NCBI RefSeq assembly: GCF_000154705.2
Contig: NZ_CM002917.1
Coordinates: 2,188,461 to 2,252,460 of the forward strand
DNA: 64,000 bases
Origin: Hoeflea phototrophica DFL-43
GTDB lineage: Bacteria; Pseudomonadota; Alphaproteobacteria; Rhizobiales; Rhizobiaceae
Direction of reading: 5' to 3'
Shown: one piece after another, positions 19,780-28,960 of the stretch
Position numbering within the stretch: the first letter of the stretch is position 1
Layout of the letters: every line of letters begins with the position of its first letter
Program-made: the position numbers and the translations under genes
Notes under the pieces: generated by a model
Databases searched by the model: none
Told to the model about the DNA's origin: nothing
The model's input: only the letters and a program-made list of their open reading frames with translations

Positions 19780-20601
19780 TCAATCGTAGCTCTTGGCCTC
19801 CTGCCAGAGCGCTTCCATGTCATCAAGCGTCGCCTTGTCAGGCGTTTTGCCCTGTTTTGCCAATTCCGTCTCCACATAGGCGAAGCGCCGGCGGAACTTG
19901 GTGTTCGTGGATCTCAGGGCATCTTCGGGATCGGCCTTGAGGTGGCGGGCCAGATTGGCCACCGCAAAGATGACGTCGCCGAGCTCATCCGCCGCTTCGT
20001 CCTGCCTGGCATCGGTGATGGCCTGCCGCAATTCGCCGATTTCCTCTTCGATCTTGTCGAGCACCGGACCTGCCGCGCCCCAATCAAAGCCGACCTGGGA
20101 CGCCGCCTGCTGCAATTTCAGCGCTTCCATGAGCGCGGGCAGGGCGCGCGGCACGCTGGTGAGTTGCCCGGGCTTCTCGCTCTCGGGCAATCCGCGTGCG
20201 GCGCGGCGCTCTCGTCGTTCCCGTTTCTCTTCGGCCTTGATCTCCGCCCACTGCATCTTGACCTGATCCGGCGTGTCGGCGCCGGGGCGTTCAAACACAT
20301 GCGGGTGGCGGCGTATCATCTTCCGGGTGATCGCCTCGACCACGTCTTCAAACGAGAACAGGTCTTGTTCTTCCGCCATCCGGGCATGGAACACCACTTG
20401 CAGCAACAGATCGCCCAGCTCGTCGCACAGGTCTTCGGGATCGTTGCGCTCGATCGCATCGGCAACTTCATAAGCCTCCTCGATCGTGTAGGGCTTGATC
20501 GAGGCAAAATCCTGCTTGATGTCCCAGGGGCAGCCGGTCTCGGGATGCCGGAGGGCGGCCATGATTTCGATGAGGCGGGAAATGTTGCGGGATGGGGTCA
20601 T
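19780..20601 (-). CDS. mazG: Nucleoside triphosphate pyrophosphohydrolase MazG
   Basis: A 273-residue all-helical NTP pyrophosphatase with two MazG repeats. The first has EEAYEVADAIER followed by DELGDLLLQVVFH, giving the ExxE and ExxD magnesium ligands; the second has EEEIGELRQAI and DELGDVIFAVANL. It hydrolyses non-canonical or excess NTPs to NMP and pyrophosphate. It faces hflX tail to tail across about 55 bases. Confidence 0.94.
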   Translation of the reverse strand: MTPSRNISRLIEIMAALRHPETGCPWDIKQDFASIKPYTIEEAYEVADAIERNDPEDLCDELGDLLLQVVFHARMAEEQDLFSFEDVVEAITRKMIRRHPHVFERPGADTPDQVKMQWAEIKAEEKRERRERRAARGLPESEKPGQLTSVPRALPALMEALKLQQAASQVGFDWGAAGPVLDKIEEEIGELRQAITDARQDEAADELGDVIFAVANLARHLKADPEDALRSTNTKFRRRFAYVETELAKQGKTPDKATLDDMEALWQEAKSYD

Positions 20602-20699
20602 GCGGCGAGCTTAGCCGAGCCGTCTGAAGCCCGCGACTGTTCCGCCCTGGCCATCCACCTTGTCCACAACTCAGTCGATCCCGCCTGACAAGCACCAGA

Positions 20700-21362
20700 T
20701 CAGTTGAGCGGTATCGCGTTGTCGTCTTTGCTTTCCTGATAGCTGTCGGACAGTTGAGCGTAATGATCGCGGATGCGCTGGGCCTGATTGAGCAATGGTT
20801 TCGCCTCGGCATCTGGCAGCGTTGCCATGATGTCGAAGATGCCCCGGCCGCGCCAGAACGCATTGTCGTGATTGTAACCGCCCGGTTCCAGACCGAAGAC
20901 CTCTTTGAGCATCTTGAGATCATGCGGAATGGCAAAGCTGTCGCGCGAATCCTGATGGCTGAAAAAGTAGAAGAAATTGTCAAATCCGGCCCAGGCGATC
21001 GCTGACATGCACATGCTGCAGGGCTCATGGGTGGACAGGAAAATCATGTCCTTGGTGGATTCCTGTTTGGAAACGGGGCTTTCATAGAAGCATTTGAGCA
21101 GGTGAACTTCGCCGTGCCACAGCGGATTCTCGGTTTCCTTGTTGGTCTGGGCCATCACCAGCGAAAGATCGGATTTGCGCAGCAGCGCGCCACCGAACAC
21201 CTTGTTTCCCTCTGCCACGCCTTTTTCGGTGAGCGGCAGGATATCGTTTTGCATCACGCTGAGCAGTCTGGCTGCCAGTTGCGCGTTTTCCGTAATCTCC
21301 ATGAAGTGTTCCAAAACCTGTGTCGTCTGACCGCATGAGCATGGCGCGTCGCGGTTACCCAT
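20700..21362 (-). CDS. Cytidine/deoxycytidylate deaminase-fold protein
   Basis: Up to 220 residues with the zinc site of the CDA fold: HGE at 83-85 with His as ligand and Glu as proton shuttle, and P114-C115-SM-C118. The context fits the nucleoside deaminase group (guanine, adenosine or related). The substrate cannot be named. The region after residue 120 (FFYFFSHQDSRDSFAIPHD) is unlike tRNA adenosine deaminase TadA. The N-terminal 20 residues contain extra Cys and may not be translated; Met21 at 21302 is an equally good start. Confidence 0.8.
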   Translation of the reverse strand: MGNRDAPCSCGQTTQVLEHFMEITENAQLAARLLSVMQNDILPLTEKGVAEGNKVFGGALLRKSDLSLVMAQTNKETENPLWHGEVHLLKCFYESPVSKQESTKDMIFLSTHEPCSMCMSAIAWAGFDNFFYFFSHQDSRDSFAIPHDLKMLKEVFGLEPGGYNHDNAFWRGRGIFDIMATLPDAEAKPLLNQAQRIRDHYAQLSDSYQESKDDNAIPLN

Positions 21363-21483
21363 TCTTCATAACCGGCATTCCGGAGCAAAAGAATATCCCG
21401 ATCACCCGTTTGGCACATCTTTGTTCCTTCATTTGCTTCGCCTTTCTCCTGAAAATGAGAGCAACTCAGGAGCTTTGACGTTC

Positions 21484-22929
21484 ATGGCGGCAGCAGCAGC
21501 ACAATTGACCACATTTCCCGCCTTCATGCGGGTGGACGCGAAAAAGGTGGCGATCTTTGGCAATGGCGCCGAAGCCGCCGCCAAGGCGCGTCTGGTTGCC
21601 AACACTTCCGCCGATATCTCGGTCTATTCCGATGCTCCTGACGCGGAGCTCACCGACAGCCTTGAGCGGCTCAAGATCGAACCGGTGCGGGTGGTCTACA
21701 GTCCGGAACAGATGGACGGTGCCACGCTGGTTTTCGCAGCCACAGGTGATGCGGCACTCGATCGCGAGATCGTATCGGATGCTCGGACCCGTCGAATTCC
21801 GGCCAACGCTGTTGATCAGCCCGATTATTGCGATTTCCTGACCCCGGCACTGGTCAACCGTGCCCCGGTGGCGATAGCCATCGGCACGGAAGGTGCGGGG
21901 CCGGTCCTGGCGCAGATGATCCGCGTCCGTGTCGACCAGATGCTCTCACCCTCGCTTGGCAAGCTGGCGCGGCTTGCATCGGACTACCGGGTTGCCGTCG
22001 ACCGCTTGTTGCCGCGCGGCGTTGCACGCCGCCGCTTTTGGAGGCGGTTTTTTGAGGCCGATGTCGCCACCCATGTCGACAATGGTGATCTGTCGCTGGC
22101 CCGTCGTTCAGCCACCCGCATGCTGCGGGGCAGGGAGCCTGTTCCTGGCCACATCTGGCTGGTGGGCGCTGGTCCCGGCGCGGAGGATCTGCTCACGCTT
22201 CGCGCCCAGCGCGCCATGATGGAAGCCGATGCGATCGTCTATGACGCACTGGTGCCCGAAACCGTTGTTGCCCTTGGCCGGCGTGACGCCGAGCGTTTCG
22301 CCGTCGGCAAACGCAAGGGCTGCCATTCCAAGAGCCAGAATGAAATCAACGATCTGCTGATCCGCCTCGGCCGCGAAGGCAAGCGCGTGGTCCGGCTCAA
22401 GTCCGGCGACCCGCTGGTGTTCGGCCGTGCCGGCGAGGAAATGGCCGCGTTGCGCCAGGCGGAGATTTCCTTCGAAATCGTGCCGGGGATCACATCCGCC
22501 TTTGCTGCAGCGGCGGATTTCGAACTGCCGCTGACACTGCGCGGTGTCGCGTCTTCCCTGGTCTTCACCACCGGGCATGATCTCACCGGCGCATCACTGC
22601 CCGACTGGGCCCGGTTGGCGATCTCCGGCGCAACGCTCTGCGTCTATATGGGGCGCACGGTCGCGGCCAGCGTCGCCACCCGCCTGATCGAGGCAGGCCT
22701 GGCGCCTGACATGACTGTGGCAATTGTCGAAAACGCATCGCGCGGCGACAGGCAGCTGTTTCATGGCACACTCGCGGATTTGCCGACGCTCGAGCGCCGA
22801 ACTGAGATCACCGGCCCGGTGATGGTGGTGATCGGCGACGCGGTTGCCGGCGCCAACTTCGACAGTTCAATCCCTATTGCAGCGGGCCGGAATGTTCCGG
22901 CTGCCAACCAATCCACCCAAGCCGCCTGA
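21484..22929 (+). CDS. cysG: Siroheme synthase
   Basis: A 481-residue trifunctional enzyme making siroheme, the cofactor of the reductase two genes downstream. The N-terminal third is the precorrin-2 dehydrogenase/ferrochelatase domain with the NAD loop VAIFGNGAEAAAKARLV. The C-terminal part is the SAM-dependent uroporphyrinogen III methyltransferase, with WLVGAGPGAEDLLT and RLKSGDPLVFGRAGEE. The ATG at 21484 is chosen, with AGGAG about 11 bases upstream; the frame is open to 21421. It is first in a five-gene operon. Confidence 0.94.
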   Translation: MAAAAAQLTTFPAFMRVDAKKVAIFGNGAEAAAKARLVANTSADISVYSDAPDAELTDSLERLKIEPVRVVYSPEQMDGATLVFAATGDAALDREIVSDARTRRIPANAVDQPDYCDFLTPALVNRAPVAIAIGTEGAGPVLAQMIRVRVDQMLSPSLGKLARLASDYRVAVDRLLPRGVARRRFWRRFFEADVATHVDNGDLSLARRSATRMLRGREPVPGHIWLVGAGPGAEDLLTLRAQRAMMEADAIVYDALVPETVVALGRRDAERFAVGKRKGCHSKSQNEINDLLIRLGREGKRVVRLKSGDPLVFGRAGEEMAALRQAEISFEIVPGITSAFAAAADFELPLTLRGVASSLVFTTGHDLTGASLPDWARLAISGATLCVYMGRTVAASVATRLIEAGLAPDMTVAIVENASRGDRQLFHGTLADLPTLERRTEITGPVMVVIGDAVAGANFDSSIPIAAGRNVPAANQSTQAA

Positions 22930-22939
22930 GGAGGCCACG

Positions 22940-23263
22940 ATGAAAACCGCTCCGACAAAGACAAAGGTTCTCACCGCCAACCGTTTGACCGACGGCATCT
23001 CCGTCTGGCTCGGCGCCAATGGCGAATGGGTGTTCTCGCTCAAGGACGCATTTCTCGCCCGTCATGAGGATGCCGTGGCGGCAATTGAAGCCGCAGGCCA
23101 GCAAGCACTGGCAGACAACCGCGTCGTCGACGTCAATGTCATCGAGATCGAGGAAACCGCCAGCGGCCCGCGCCCGTTCAGGCTGCGCGAACGCATCCGC
23201 GCGGACGGACCGACGATTGACTATGCGCCGGCGTCCGCCGCGCAGGCCTCCCAAGCCGCATAA
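22940..23263 (+). CDS. DUF2849 domain protein
   Basis: A 107-residue soluble protein starting MKTAPTKTKVLTANRLTDG, with V-x-W-L-x-x-x-G-x-W as expected for DUF2849. The function is unknown, but this family is found almost always between cysG and cysI of alphaproteobacterial sulfite reductase operons, suggesting an assembly or electron-transfer accessory role. The start has GAGGAGGCCACG just upstream. Tail Ala-rich and probably disordered. Confidence 0.84.
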   Translation: MKTAPTKTKVLTANRLTDGISVWLGANGEWVFSLKDAFLARHEDAVAAIEAAGQQALADNRVVDVNVIEIEETASGPRPFRLRERIRADGPTIDYAPASAAQASQAA

Positions 23264-23273
23264 GGACCATACG

Positions 23274-24944
<1,671 letters not shown>

Positions 24945-24958
24945 GACTGGAGTATGAA

Positions 24959-25477
24959 ATGCCCATTATCTGGACCCAAGACGGCACCGTCGAAAACGAT
25001 CCCTGGGCGCGGCTCGCTTCCGACGATACGGAATCTGCCAACGTAACGGCCGGCGGCGCCAAGCTTCTGTCTCTGGCGGAAGCGCTGGAACATGCGCAGG
25101 ACAATGCGCCATTCGGCGTGGTGCTGCAGCCTGCTGACGATGTGCGCGCGCTTGCAACGGTGCTGGATCGCATCGCATTCGTGGCGCTCACCTTTCCCGC
25201 CTTCAGCGATGGACGCGCGTTTTCGCAAGCCATGTTGTTGCGGGACCGGCTTGGATACAAAGGCCAGTTGCGCGCCGTTGGCATGGTTCTGATCGACCAG
25301 GTGCCGCTGATGCTTCGCACAGGTTTTGACAGCTTCGAGGTCGAGCACGCGCCGACGATCGCACGGCTGGTGGAAAAGCGCTTGCCTGGCATTGATCTGC
25401 ACTATCAGCCTTCGGCTGATCAGACCGCGGATGCAAAAAGCTACAGTTGGCGCCGCACCGCCATGCTGAACGGCTAA
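24959..25477 (+). CDS. DUF934 family protein
   Basis: A 172-residue protein of the DUF934 family, a group of oxidoreductase-associated proteins almost always encoded beside cysI or cysH. The central pattern LAFP-like (VALTFPAFSDGRAFSQAMLLRDRLGY) and GVVLQPADDV are characteristic. Function unknown; genetics in other species link it to sulfite reduction. It starts 14 bases after cysI with TGGAGTATGAA upstream of the ATG at 24959. Confidence 0.87.
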   Translation: MPIIWTQDGTVENDPWARLASDDTESANVTAGGAKLLSLAEALEHAQDNAPFGVVLQPADDVRALATVLDRIAFVALTFPAFSDGRAFSQAMLLRDRLGYKGQLRAVGMVLIDQVPLMLRTGFDSFEVEHAPTIARLVEKRLPGIDLHYQPSADQTADAKSYSWRRTAMLNG

Positions 25478-25493
25478 GTAGCGGAGCATCGCC

Positions 25494-25829
25494 ATGCAAA
25501 TTCATGTCACAGATCAGTCCGGCATCCGTCACACGCTTGAAGCCCTTGAGGGTTTTCGCGTCATGGAAATCATCCGGGACTGGGGTCTTGATATCAAAGC
25601 CGAGTGCGGCGGTGCCTGTGCCTGCGCCACCTGCCATGTCCACGTCTCGAGCGACTGGCTCGACAAGCTGCATCCGATCAATGACGAGGAAGAGGACATG
25701 CTTGACCAGGCCTTTGACGTGCGCGACAATTCCCGTTTGTCCTGCCAGTTGTTGATGTCTGAAGAGCTTGATGGCCTTGAAGTCCGTCTGGCCCCGGGCA
25801 CCAATCGTGAGGACCAGGCCGCGGCGTGA
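25494..25829 (+). CDS. [2Fe-2S] ferredoxin, adrenodoxin type
   Basis: A 111-residue ferredoxin with cluster ligands C38-x5-C44-x2-C47 and C84 (ECGGACACATCHVHV and SCQL), plus an extra Cys42. The acidic helix DEEEDMLDQAFDV after the cluster loop is typical of adrenodoxin-like proteins that accept electrons from an NADPH reductase. It starts 16 bases after DUF934. As the last gene of the sulfite reductase operon, it is a likely electron donor to CysI; in several rhizobia a ferredoxin-NADP reductase gene is reported in this slot instead. Confidence 0.92.
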   Translation: MQIHVTDQSGIRHTLEALEGFRVMEIIRDWGLDIKAECGGACACATCHVHVSSDWLDKLHPINDEEEDMLDQAFDVRDNSRLSCQLLMSEELDGLEVRLAPGTNREDQAAA

Positions 25830-25935
25830 CCGCTGTGGTTCCGATATTCGGTTGATTTTCAATGTCCTGCGCCCATCACACCCGGGTGTGCATCAGGCTT
25901 GCGTGAGCGGCCTCGCCCATGCGAGTTTGGCCGCC

Positions 25936-26829
25936 ATGATCGACAAGCTTGAATTCTTCATTGTGCTCGCGCGGGAACGCCATTTTGGCCATGCTGCCGA
26001 AATATGCGGCGTGACCCAGCCGACGCTTTCGGCCGCGATCAAGCAGCTTGAAGAGCAGCTTGGCGTCATTTTGGTGCAACGCGGCTCGAGGTTTCAGGGG
26101 CTGACTCCGGAGGGGCAGCGGGTTCTTGAATGGGCGCGGCGCATTGTTGGTGATGCGAAGACCATGCGCGAGGAGATGAAAGCGGCGCGCAAGGGTCTGT
26201 CCGGCCATGCCCGGCTGGCGATCATCCCGACCGCGTCCTCCATGGTAACGGCGTTGACCATGGCCTTCGCCGAAAAACATCCTGCGGTTACGCTCTCCGT
26301 CACATCCTGCAACAGCCTGCAGGTGCTGTCCAAGCTTGAGAATTTCGAGATCGATGCAGGCATCACCTATATTGACAATGAGCCGACAGGGCGTGTGGCG
26401 ACCGTTCCGCTTTATGCCGAGCGCTATCAATTAATCACGTCTGCCGGTCAGGGCCTGGCAGAACGCGAACAGGTGACCTGGGCCGAGGTTGCCGAATTGC
26501 CTCTGTGCCTGCTGACGCCCGACATGCAGAACCGCCGGATCATCAACCAGCATCTCGCCGAGGTGGGAGCCAGCGTGAAACCGACCCTGGAATCCAATTC
26601 CATGATCGTGCTGTTCTCTCACATTCGCACCGGAAAATGGGCCTCGATCATGCCGGTCAATCTGGCTGAAACCCTTGGTGTCGAGGGTGATTTCCGCGCC
26701 ATTCCGATCGTCGAACCCGACGCCCGGCACATCGTCGGCATGATTGCGGCGCCGAGGGAACCGCACCCACCGATCGTTTCGGCGCTGTTGCATGAAGCGC
26801 GGATCTTTGCGCGCGCCCTTTCTTCTTGA
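25936..26829 (+). CDS. LysR family transcriptional regulator
   Basis: A 297-residue LTTR. The winged helix-turn-helix is in the first 60 residues (HFGHAAEICGVTQPTLSAAIKQLEEQLG), followed by the effector-binding domain with ARLAIIPTASSMVTAL. It lies directly upstream of and in the same direction as the formate dehydrogenase operon, as in other Fds clusters, so control of fdsGBA is likely. A palindrome of LTTR type overlaps its stop codon (26828-26844). The start is the ATG at 25936, which begins the fold; there is no strong ribosome site. Confidence 0.89.
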   Translation: MIDKLEFFIVLARERHFGHAAEICGVTQPTLSAAIKQLEEQLGVILVQRGSRFQGLTPEGQRVLEWARRIVGDAKTMREEMKAARKGLSGHARLAIIPTASSMVTALTMAFAEKHPAVTLSVTSCNSLQVLSKLENFEIDAGITYIDNEPTGRVATVPLYAERYQLITSAGQGLAEREQVTWAEVAELPLCLLTPDMQNRRIINQHLAEVGASVKPTLESNSMIVLFSHIRTGKWASIMPVNLAETLGVEGDFRAIPIVEPDARHIVGMIAAPREPHPPIVSALLHEARIFARALSS

Positions 26830-26844
26830 TAGAAATTTTCTATC
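26828..26844. promoter_or_regulatory. Candidate LysR/OxyR-type operator upstream of fdsG
   Basis: GATAGAAA-T-TTTCTATC is a perfect 8-base inverted repeat around one base. It contains the LTTR core T-N11-A and matches the ATAG-N7-CTAT half-site spacing known for OxyR-like regulators. It overlaps the LysR stop and ends 78 bases before the fdsG ATG. The one-base loop argues against a transcription terminator. Confidence 0.5.
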
Positions 26845-26922
26845 GCACCACGAAAATCCTGCATTGATTCAAGCCTTTGTTCACGTCCAACTGCTAATGG
26901 ACAGTTGGCGGAGGAGATCTGC

Positions 26923-27402
26923 ATGGAAAAACGTCCCTTGGATGCGGAGATCGCAAGCACCACACAGGCCATCGTCGCGCGGTCAAAGGCGCTTGAAGGT
27001 CCTTTGCTGACAATCCTTCATGATGTTCAGGAAGCCTTCGGCCATGTTCCGCAGTCCGCACTGCCGGTGATCGCGGAGGGGCTCAATCTGTCACGCGCCG
27101 AGGTTCATGGCGTTGTCAGTTTCTATCACGACTATCGTGAAGCCCCCGCAGGCCGCCATGTCATCAAGCTCTGCCGCGCCGAAGCCTGTCAATCAATGGG
27201 CGGTGACGAGCTCGCGGAACGGCTGATGGGGCTGCTGGGCCTCGATTGGCATGAAACCAGCGCCGATGGCGCCGTCACATTAGAACCAGTCTATTGCCTT
27301 GGCCTGTGCGCCTGTGCACCGGCCGCAATGGTCGATGGCGAGGTGCTCGGCAGGCTTGACGCTGATGCGGTCAGCGAATTGGCGACGGTGGTGCGGTCAT
27401 GA
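26923..27402 (+). CDS. fdsG: NAD-dependent formate dehydrogenase gamma subunit
   Basis: A 159-residue NuoE-like subunit of the cytosolic Mo formate dehydrogenase. The thioredoxin-fold [2Fe-2S] site is C84-x4-C89 and C125-x3-C129 (LCRAEACQSMGG, YCLGLCACAP). It passes electrons between the FMN/NADH site in FdsB and other clusters. The ATG at 26923 has GGAGGAG eight bases upstream. Stop and the fdsB ATG overlap (ATGA). Confidence 0.95.
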   Translation: MEKRPLDAEIASTTQAIVARSKALEGPLLTILHDVQEAFGHVPQSALPVIAEGLNLSRAEVHGVVSFYHDYREAPAGRHVIKLCRAEACQSMGGDELAERLMGLLGLDWHETSADGAVTLEPVYCLGLCACAPAAMVDGEVLGRLDADAVSELATVVRS

Positions 27403-28955
27403 GCGTGAAAATCTACATTCCCGGCGATTCCGGTGCTGTTGCCGTTGGCGCCGACAGGCTGGCTGCCAAGCTCGAAACCGAGCTCAACAAGCGCGATCTT
27501 GACGCCAGGATCATTCGCAATGGGTCGCGTGGCCTCTATTGGCTCGAACCTATGGTCGAGGTCGAGACCAAGTCGGGCCGTGTTGCCTATGGTCCGGTCA
27601 AACCATCCGACCTTGATGCCCTTCTTGATGCTGGCCTTCTTGAGGGCGCGGAACACCCGCTGTCCCTGGGCCTCACAGAGGAGATTCCGTTCCTCAAGCG
27701 CCAGACCCGGCTGACATTCGCACGCTGTGGCATCACCGATCCGCTCTCGCTTGAGGACTACCGGGCTCAGGGCGGATTGGCCGGATTGACCAATGCCGTT
27801 GCGATGCCTCCCGAAGCCATCGTCGCACAGGTGACGGAGTCAGGCCTGCGCGGCCGCGGCGGGGCCGGATTCCCGACCGGCATCAAGTGGAAGACGGTTC
27901 TGGAGGCTGACGGGGCGCAGAAATACATCGTCTGCAATGCCGACGAAGGCGATTCCGGCACATTCGCCGACCGCATGATCATGGAAGGCGACCCCTTCGT
28001 GGTGATCGAAGGCATGGTCATCGCCGGCATCGCCACCGGAGCCACCAAAGGCTACGTCTATCTCCGCTCGGAATATCCCCACGCCATCAACGTGATGAAC
28101 CGCGCCGTCGAAATCGCCAGAGAAAACAATATCCTCGGGACATCTGTTCTCGGCTCCCCCCATGGCTTCGACATGGAGATCCGTGTTGGTGCGGGAGCCT
28201 ATGTCTGCGGCGAGGAAACAGCACTGCTTGAAAGCCTCGAAGGCCGCCGCGGCGTCGTCCGCGCCAAGCCGCCGCTGCCCGCGCATAAGGGCTTTCTCGG
28301 CCGTCCGACTGTGGTCAACAACGTCATTTCACTCGCCTCCGTTCCCATCATCATGGACAAGGGCGCTGATTTTTACCGTGATTTCGGTATGGGCCGTTCG
28401 CGTGGCACGATTCCCGTACAGATCGCAGGAAACGTCAAGCATGGCGGTCTGTTCGAGGCCGCCTTTGGCATGACACTGGGTGAACTGATCGACGACATCG
28501 GTGGTGGAACCGCGACCGGCCGTCCGGTCAAGGCGGTGCAGGTGGGCGGACCTCTGGGCGCCTATTTCCCGCGTGAACTTTTTGACACGCCATTCGATTA
28601 TGAGGCTTTCGCAGCCAGGGACGGACTTATTGGCCACGCCGGCATTGTGGTGTTTGACGACACTGCCGACATGCTCAAGCAGGCCCGCTTCGCCTTCGAA
28701 TTCTGTGCCGTGGAAAGCTGCGGCAAGTGCACGCCCTGCCGCATCGGCTCAACCCGTGGTGTTGAGGTAATCGACAACATCCGCGACGGCATCGAGCCCG
28801 ACAAGCAGGTCGCGCTGATGAGCGACCTTTGCAACACCATGAAATTCGGTTCGCTCTGCGCGTTGGGGGGCTTCACGCCCTATCCGGTTATGAGTGCATT
28901 CACACATTTCCCCGATGATTTTCGTCCCGCCTCGATGTCTCAGGCTGCGGAGTAA
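27399..28955 (+). CDS. fdsB: NAD-dependent formate dehydrogenase beta subunit
   Basis: A 518-residue NuoF-like flavoprotein where NAD+ is reduced. An N-terminal thioredoxin-like extension of about 100 residues is followed by GLRGRGGAGFPTGIKW (NADH-binding), CNADEGDSGTFADR (FMN) and the [4Fe-4S] motif ESCGKCTPCRIGSTRG (Cys-x2-Cys-x2-Cys) near the C-terminus. It overlaps fdsG by four bases and is followed by fdsA after five. Confidence 0.96.
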   Translation: MSVKIYIPGDSGAVAVGADRLAAKLETELNKRDLDARIIRNGSRGLYWLEPMVEVETKSGRVAYGPVKPSDLDALLDAGLLEGAEHPLSLGLTEEIPFLKRQTRLTFARCGITDPLSLEDYRAQGGLAGLTNAVAMPPEAIVAQVTESGLRGRGGAGFPTGIKWKTVLEADGAQKYIVCNADEGDSGTFADRMIMEGDPFVVIEGMVIAGIATGATKGYVYLRSEYPHAINVMNRAVEIARENNILGTSVLGSPHGFDMEIRVGAGAYVCGEETALLESLEGRRGVVRAKPPLPAHKGFLGRPTVVNNVISLASVPIIMDKGADFYRDFGMGRSRGTIPVQIAGNVKHGGLFEAAFGMTLGELIDDIGGGTATGRPVKAVQVGGPLGAYFPRELFDTPFDYEAFAARDGLIGHAGIVVFDDTADMLKQARFAFEFCAVESCGKCTPCRIGSTRGVEVIDNIRDGIEPDKQVALMSDLCNTMKFGSLCALGGFTPYPVMSAFTHFPDDFRPASMSQAAE

Positions 28956-28960
28956 GAACC

